A model generated the notes under the pieces. It had not been told where the DNA came from. It was given only the letters and a program-made list of their open reading frames with translations, and made no database searches. Positions 15,500-20,207 of a stretch of 20,207 nucleotides of DNA are shown in pieces; position 1 is the first letter of the stretch; each line of letters starts with the position of its first letter. The stretch is from JAHJDO01 sp030671985 [NCBI: bacterium]. Lineage in GTDB: Bacteria; JAHJDO01. The stretch covers positions 1-20,207 of the forward strand of contig DAOVHI010000004.1 of the NCBI GenBank assembly GCA_030671985.1. The letters are read 5' to 3'. The position numbers were made by a program, and so were the translations under genes.

Positions 15500-15544
15500 G
15501 CGAGAAGTCAGAGAAGTCAAATAGATTGCTTCTCTGGCGCTCGC
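15500..15544 (+). other. Two-part RNA hairpin before the nfu-like gene
   Basis: CAGAGAAG (15509-15516) pairs with CTTCTCTG (15529-15536), and outside it GCGAG (15500-15504) pairs with CTCGC (15540-15544), leaving a small 4/3 internal loop. No T run follows, so it is not a standard terminator; it may be a processing or stability hairpin. Confidence 0.5.
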
Positions 15545-15589
15545 TGCTTCTATATGGAACAGCTATTATGTTAAAAATAAGAGGAGAAT

Positions 15590-15826
15590 ATGAATATGTG
15601 CGAAATAAAGAAAAAGATTGAAAAGGTAATTAAGAAAGATATTGAACCTGGACTAGCTGCTCATGGCGGAAGCATTGAATTGATTTCTGTTGAAGATGGC
15701 GTCGTGAAAACCAAACTGAAAGGCGCATGCAGCAGTTGCCCCAGTGCTCAAATGACTATGAAGATGGGTGTGGAAAAAATCTTAAAGGAAAAAGTAGAAG
15801 GTATTAAAGAAGTTATAGCTGTTTAA
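15590..15826 (+). CDS. Nfu-type Fe-S cluster scaffold (NifU C-terminal domain)
   Basis: This stand-alone NifU C-terminal domain has 78 residues (76 if the second ATG at 15596 is used). The pattern DIEPGLAAHGGSIELISVEDG, then KLKGACSSCPSAQMTMKMGVE, is the family signature; the CxxC (CSSC) binds or passes on a 4Fe-4S cluster in the cytoplasm. AGGAG lies 3 bases before the first ATG and 9 before the second, so the second start is plausible. It precedes ccdA by about 25 bases. It might help mature Fe-S proteins generally; a QueH link is possible but not shown. Confidence 0.92.
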   Translation: MNMCEIKKKIEKVIKKDIEPGLAAHGGSIELISVEDGVVKTKLKGACSSCPSAQMTMKMGVEKILKEKVEGIKEVIAV

Positions 15827-15851
15827 TTGTTTAAAATAGGAATTGGGAAAG

Positions 15852-16538
15852 ATGCCTGAAATTTTTAGGATTTTTACGAGTTTCGGCGCAGGACTTTTGT
15901 CTTTCTTCTCGCCTTGCGTACTGCCTCTCATCCCTGCATACATTTGCTTTATTACCGGTCTATCAAGTGAAGAATTATGTGATCCGAACAATAAAGATTT
16001 CAAAAAAAGAAAACTAATTCTAACGGAAACCATTTTATTCATTCTCGGTTTTTCGTTAATTTTTGTTCTTATGGGTGCTTCAGCCGGCTTTTTAGGCACA
16101 TATATCTTTGCCAAACAGAAGATCATAAGAATCGTCGGAGGAGCAATAGTTATTTTGTTCGGTATGCATATCAGCGGATTGCTCAATATAAGATTCTTAC
16201 AGTATGAAAAAAAGCTACATCTTAAAAGCAAGCCTGTAAATAAGTTCGGATCTTTTTTAGTAGGCATAGCTTTTGGCATTGGCTGGACACCATGTATCGG
16301 TCCTATGCTAGGCAGTATTCTTATGCTGGCAGCTAATGATGCTACTTTGAGTAAGGGCATCCTGCTATTGAGCTTTTATTCTCTGGGATTGGCCCTGCCG
16401 TTTCTTTTGCTTGGTATAGGAATAGGAAAGGCACTGGTTTTGCTATCAAAAATAAAGAGACATTTTAAACTGATTTCAACCATAAGCGGTATATTGCTTA
16501 GCGCTATTGGAGTATGGATTATAATTGGGGCTTTATGA
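15852..16538 (+). CDS. ccdA: CcdA-type thiol-disulfide electron transporter
   Basis: This polytopic inner-membrane protein of the CcdA/DsbD transmembrane family (228 residues from the ATG) carries reducing equivalents from cytoplasmic thioredoxin to thioredoxin-like proteins outside. Two key cysteines are visible: SFFSPCVLPLIPAY in the first TM and GIGWTPCIGPMLG in the fourth, the conserved Pro-Cys pairs of the family. About six TM segments are expected. A TTG nine bases earlier is possible, but the ATG is preferred. The next gene encodes a periplasmic CxxC protein, a likely client. It can serve cytochrome c maturation or other periplasmic disulfide reduction. Confidence 0.92.
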   Translation: MPEIFRIFTSFGAGLLSFFSPCVLPLIPAYICFITGLSSEELCDPNNKDFKKRKLILTETILFILGFSLIFVLMGASAGFLGTYIFAKQKIIRIVGGAIVILFGMHISGLLNIRFLQYEKKLHLKSKPVNKFGSFLVGIAFGIGWTPCIGPMLGSILMLAANDATLSKGILLLSFYSLGLALPFLLLGIGIGKALVLLSKIKRHFKLISTISGILLSAIGVWIIIGAL

Positions 16539-16577
16539 GAATAAAATATGGTAAGATTGATATAAAAAAAGGAGGAG

Positions 16578-19500
16578 ATGATGGTGTTTAATCGGCGAGT
16601 TTTATATCTGTTAGTAGTCGGGTTAGTTGCTTTGATAACATTATGTTCACCCGTATGGTCTGAGCAGGTAGTATATTCCGGTGAGGATATACTCAGGAAG
16701 GTAGCCAATGTATATAAAAATATTGATACTTATCAGGATAAGACTACCCTTGTTATGAACATAACTGCCCAGGGGATGGAACAGAAGATGAAAAACGAAT
16801 TTAGTTTGGTCGTGGAACGCCCAAATAAATTAGCCCTGATACTTAAATTAGGCACGATGGGTATGACTTTAGTCTCTAATGGGCAGAAGGTTTGGACTTA
16901 TGCACCTATGATGAATAAATATACGGTTGGAGAAGCCACGGATAGCTTCCAGGGGCTTCTAGGAGAAAGTGTTTTGGGAATGGGTATGCAGGGCAGTGTA
17001 GGGATAATAATGCTTTCTCTATTTGGCAACGACCCATATGCAACTATTATGGAAGGTGTCGAAAAAGTTGAAATAATCGGAGATGAAACACTGGAAGGTA
17101 TAAAAACACAGCATTTGCTTTTGCATCAGGAAACAATGGATATTGGTGTCTGGGTTGCTACCGAAGGCCACCTGATTAGAAAAGTCAGTATTGATATGTC
17201 GAAGACGATAGAGAAACATAAACAATCTATGCCCGGACTTGGTGAAATAAAAATGATCTTTGAGGAGATTCACGAACAGATAAAAACAGGAGATAAAATT
17301 CCTGATGATACCTTTGTCTTTATACCGCCGGCAGGAGCAGAAGAGACAGATGCCCTTTTTGCTAGCTTAGTAGGCGATCATGAGGTATCTCCCTTACTGG
17401 GTAAGCAAGCTCAGAATTTTAAGCTACCGGCTCTCAAAGAAGGCAATTCGATTCACCTTGAAAATTACAAGGGAAAGTTAATTATGCTTGATTTCTGGGC
17501 AACCTGGTGCAATCCATGTTTACAGGAACTTCCCATACTGCAGAAAATATATGATAAATACAAAGAAAAGGGGGTTGTTTTTATAGCAGTTAACTCAGGT
17601 GAGAAGAAAAAAACGGTATTGGATTTTATTGAAAAAGAGGGATATACATTTCCGGTTGCTCTGGATATTGAAGGAAAAGTTGCAGAACTTTATGAAGTAG
17701 ACGCATATCCCACACTCATCATTATTGATAAAGAAGGAAAAATTCAGGTTGTACACACGGGTTTCTCTCCGGATCTTAAATCACGTTTGGATTTGGAGTT
17801 AAAGCAAATGCTTGAGGGCAAGGATCTGGCCGAGGTAACCCTAAGTAAAAAAAATATATATAAGTACAAACCAATCCCGGCGGGACCTGATACATACACG
17901 AACCGCAAATATAGAGAAGATAGGAGAAAATGGCTAAAAAAGACAGCGATTGATAACTACAATTGTTTTGGCACAAAAAACAAAAAATGGGATGACAAGG
18001 CGCTGGTTTTTCTTCCAGAGGTTGTTGATTTCTTTGCTAACTATCTTGAAGACGACAGGGATAAGAAACCGATAACAAAACTACTATCAAGTTCATCCGA
18101 ACTTATGGAATTGGAGTGCACAGATCCCTATATTATCTATTGCCATGGTAATTTGCTTCATAAATTTGGAGGGGTAGAAGGGGCAGGAAAGGCAGAACCA
18201 TTTATACGCAAGAGTCTGGCAATGCTGGAGAAAAGCAATTATCCACGAAGATATCTCTATTATGCTGCTAATGTGCTTGGTCTTATTTGCAAAGAACTGC
18301 GGATGGGAAAAGGAGATGTCTATGATGAATTAATAGACCGAAAATTAGAGTATTTCGCTATGTCTACCGCTGACAAGGATTTTAGAAACGGTCACCAGCG
18401 ATTTATTATGGACGATTTTTATCGCTTATGGAATGGGTCTCGCTTAAAGATTTATAGATCTGGTAGCTTCTACTATACTAGGATTAAGCTTTCCTTTCAG
18501 CAGAAAGAAAAACTATTTAACTACTTGAACGAGGTCGTGAAGACTGATCCATGGATTGCTGGAATCATAAGCGGAAATTTTTACATAGAAAAAGCGTGGG
18601 AATCAAGAGGCGATGGATTGGCTAGCACCGTTACCGAAGAGGGCTGGGAAGGTTTCTATAAGGAATTGGGAAAAGCTGATGATGCATTGACAAAAGCTTA
18701 TGAATTGCACCCTGAATATCCAGAAGCTCCTGCGGAGATGATCACTGTGAGTATGGGCGCAAAGGGTTCTTCGGTCACAGGGAGAGAATGGTTTGATCGT
18801 GCTGTGGCGGCTCAAATGGATTATCTTCCTGCCTATCATAAACTGCAGTGGTTCATAAGACCTCGCTGGGGTGGAAGCCATAACAAAATGTATGCTTTTG
18901 GATTAGAATGTTTGAACACGAAAAGATTTGATACAAATGTGCCCGAGATATTCCTGAAAATCGTGAGAGATATTGGGTCAGAGCTCGATATCTTTAGGGA
19001 TGCCTATAGAAAGCCTGGCACATACGAATATATGCAGAATTTTTTTGAAAATATTTTAAATGAGCCCACCAAGAAAGACAGTGCAAATTATTTTAAATCG
19101 TACTACGCACTTGTCGCTTGGGCAGATTCCAGATATGATGATGCAAAAACACTATTTAACGAATTGGGTGATAAGCTGGATAAATCAGTTTTCAAAATTT
19201 TCAATATAACACCCGAATTGGTTATTGGTGAAGTTAATGTTGGAATAGGTCCTTTTAAAAATGAAGTACAGTCAGCTGAAGAATTATTTACGCGAAATCA
19301 GGCACTAGAGTTATTACCGTTTTTTGAAAAAGCATATCATGAGATCAAAGATGATAATATAGCTTCATCTTATCTCCGTAGTCGTATTGCCACACTACGT
19401 ATTAAAAAGGAACTTCAAAAGGGCGAGTGGACTAACATCATGCCTGGAAAGGAGTTTGCTGGTTGGGTTAAAGTAGAAGGAGAATGGATTATTGAAAATG

Positions 19501-19970
19501 ATGGTACACTTAAGGGAACTTCGACTGAAGAAAGAGATTATGGTTTTATGCTTATATGTGAAAATTATATGAATAATAGATTTGAGATCAAGTGTGAAAT
19601 TGAGACAAACTACAATGCAGGCTTGATTCTGGGCTATGCTCAGAAAGCAAGTCCGGGGTGGACTAGTTTCCGAATTTATGGTAATAGCAACAAATGTTCT
19701 CTTGGCGAAAAGTTTTACTCAAACAAAAAAATAAAGAAAGAAATAGCGCTGCAAAAGAAGAATGATTTTCTCCTACAAGTGTGGGATTCTTCTGTTACAG
19801 CATACATCAATGGTCAGCCAGTATTCATTTCTCAAGAAATTGAATCAGGCAAAGGTCAGATAGGGTTAGTAGGACATTGTATTGCCCCCGGAAAAATAAT
19901 AAAAATTCGCAACTTACAGGTTCGTTATCTTAAAACAAGACCCAAAGTTAAAGCGAAATGGTTTAAATGA
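16578..19970 (+). CDS. Secreted LolA-like / TlpA thioredoxin / helical / DUF1080-like fusion
   Basis: This very large periplasmic protein has 1130 residues. A signal peptide (cleavage likely after VWS, residue 28) leads to a LolA/DUF2092-like beta domain, about 30-255 (VANVYKNIDTYQDKTTLV; PNKLALILKLGTMGMTLVSN; VWTYAPMMNKY). A TlpA-type thioredoxin domain, about 275-415, has active site WCNPC (Cys311, Cys314) and the cis-Pro region DAYPTLIII. A long helical, TPR-like part, about 440-930, contains FIRPRWGGSHNKM (762 on) that recalls DUF4034. A C-terminal concanavalin-like domain, about 948-1125 (FAGWVKVEGEWIIENDGTLKG; AYINGQPVF; GQIGLVGH), resembles DUF1080. GGAGG sits close to two consecutive ATGs; the second (16581) has better spacing. 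Upstream CcdA, 39 bases away, probably keeps the CxxC reduced. The substrate is unknown. Confidence 0.85.
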   Translation: MMVFNRRVLYLLVVGLVALITLCSPVWSEQVVYSGEDILRKVANVYKNIDTYQDKTTLVMNITAQGMEQKMKNEFSLVVERPNKLALILKLGTMGMTLVSNGQKVWTYAPMMNKYTVGEATDSFQGLLGESVLGMGMQGSVGIIMLSLFGNDPYATIMEGVEKVEIIGDETLEGIKTQHLLLHQETMDIGVWVATEGHLIRKVSIDMSKTIEKHKQSMPGLGEIKMIFEEIHEQIKTGDKIPDDTFVFIPPAGAEETDALFASLVGDHEVSPLLGKQAQNFKLPALKEGNSIHLENYKGKLIMLDFWATWCNPCLQELPILQKIYDKYKEKGVVFIAVNSGEKKKTVLDFIEKEGYTFPVALDIEGKVAELYEVDAYPTLIIIDKEGKIQVVHTGFSPDLKSRLDLELKQMLEGKDLAEVTLSKKNIYKYKPIPAGPDTYTNRKYREDRRKWLKKTAIDNYNCFGTKNKKWDDKALVFLPEVVDFFANYLEDDRDKKPITKLLSSSSELMELECTDPYIIYCHGNLLHKFGGVEGAGKAEPFIRKSLAMLEKSNYPRRYLYYAANVLGLICKELRMGKGDVYDELIDRKLEYFAMSTADKDFRNGHQRFIMDDFYRLWNGSRLKIYRSGSFYYTRIKLSFQQKEKLFNYLNEVVKTDPWIAGIISGNFYIEKAWESRGDGLASTVTEEGWEGFYKELGKADDALTKAYELHPEYPEAPAEMITVSMGAKGSSVTGREWFDRAVAAQMDYLPAYHKLQWFIRPRWGGSHNKMYAFGLECLNTKRFDTNVPEIFLKIVRDIGSELDIFRDAYRKPGTYEYMQNFFENILNEPTKKDSANYFKSYYALVAWADSRYDDAKTLFNELGDKLDKSVFKIFNITPELVIGEVNVGIGPFKNEVQSAEELFTRNQALELLPFFEKAYHEIKDDNIASSYLRSRIATLRIKKELQKGEWTNIMPGKEFAGWVKVEGEWIIENDGTLKGTSTEERDYGFMLICENYMNNRFEIKCEIETNYNAGLILGYAQKASPGWTSFRIYGNSNKCSLGEKFYSNKKIKKEIALQKKNDFLLQVWDSSVTAYINGQPVFISQEIESGKGQIGLVGHCIAPGKIIKIRNLQVRYLKTRPKVKAKWFK

Positions 19971-19972
19971 TT

Positions 19973-20207
19973 ATGAATAAGTTACAAAAAATGCAAAAAA
20001 AGACAACTATTTTTCTAATCACTCTAACAGTTATTTCGTTTTTGATAACAAATTCAAGTGCACAAGCCACATGGATTAACGACTATGACCAGGCATTAAA
20101 AGACGCCAAACAACATAACAGACCGATTCTCATCAATTTCACAGGTTCAGACTTGTGCGATTGGTGCGTTAGATTAAAAAAAGAAGTGTTCAGCAAACCC
20201 ACATTTA
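19973..20207 (+). CDS. Secreted thioredoxin-fold protein, 5' part
   Basis: This gene is cut by the right edge; 78 codons are visible. A basic start (MNKLQKMQKKTT), hydrophobic core (IFLITLTVISFLI) and site near SSAQA make a signal peptide. The mature part opens ATWINDYDQALKDAKQHNRP, ILINFTGSDLCDWCVRLKKEVF, with a CDWC redox motif typical of the thioredoxin_7/DUF255-like proteins common in Planctomycetes and Verrucomicrobia. It begins two bases after the stop of the fusion gene, so coupling is likely, although no Shine-Dalgarno is evident. It is probably another CcdA-linked periplasmic disulfide protein. Confidence 0.85.
   Translation, partial: MNKLQKMQKKTTIFLITLTVISFLITNSSAQATWINDYDQALKDAKQHNRPILINFTGSDLCDWCVRLKKEVFSKPTF

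Overview
The window is AT-rich, gene-dense bacterial chromosome. A YidC with a large periplasmic domain, a Pal-type OmpA lipoprotein, a lipobox LysM protein and a LolA-like periplasmic protein indicate a diderm (Gram-negative) envelope. The fusion of LolA-like, TlpA, DUF4034-like and DUF1080-like modules, and the second thioredoxin-fold gene after it, resemble proteins common in Planctomycetes/Verrucomicrobia-type (PVC) and related uncultivated lineages such as Omnitrophota. That placement is an inference; no rRNA or tRNA gene was seen. No gap above 300 bases lacks a gene.

Layout. (1) Bases 1-2588, plus strand: the end of pal, a LysM/coiled-coil lipoprotein, a sugar-phosphate isomerase/epimerase-like TIM barrel and an unrecognised secreted protein. 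These converge with (2) a long minus-strand block, 2585-13868. In transcription order the block holds queH; rpmH-rnpA-yidD-yidC; an inserted accessory segment (DinJ/YafQ-type toxin-antitoxin, then a HExxH metallopeptidase with a two-TM coiled-coil partner); mnmE with a coupled small membrane protein; groES1-groEL-groES2 under a CIRCE element, closed by an intrinsic-type terminator; and a CtpA-type S41 protease. (3) Bases 13937-20207, plus strand: two tandem paralogous single-TM proteins, an Nfu-type Fe-S scaffold, CcdA, a 1130-residue LolA/TlpA/helical/DUF1080-like fusion, and the start of another secreted thioredoxin-fold protein.

How it fits together. The rpmH-rnpA-yidD-yidC-mnmE series is the conserved ribosome, RNase P, membrane insertion and tRNA modification cluster. 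Here it is split between yidC and mnmE by about 2.7 kb of cargo. The metallopeptidase/membrane pair is bracketed by two families of short palindromic repeats lying in opposite orientation on its two sides. The chaperonin operon has an unusual groES-groEL-groES order. The right end looks like an envelope thiol-redox cluster: CcdA can export electrons to the CxxC proteins encoded directly after it.

The most unusual items are the protease/membrane-protein cargo with its inverted repeats, the double groES, the multidomain redox fusion, and two promoters placed so that queH and the protease gene would be read from leaderless mRNAs.
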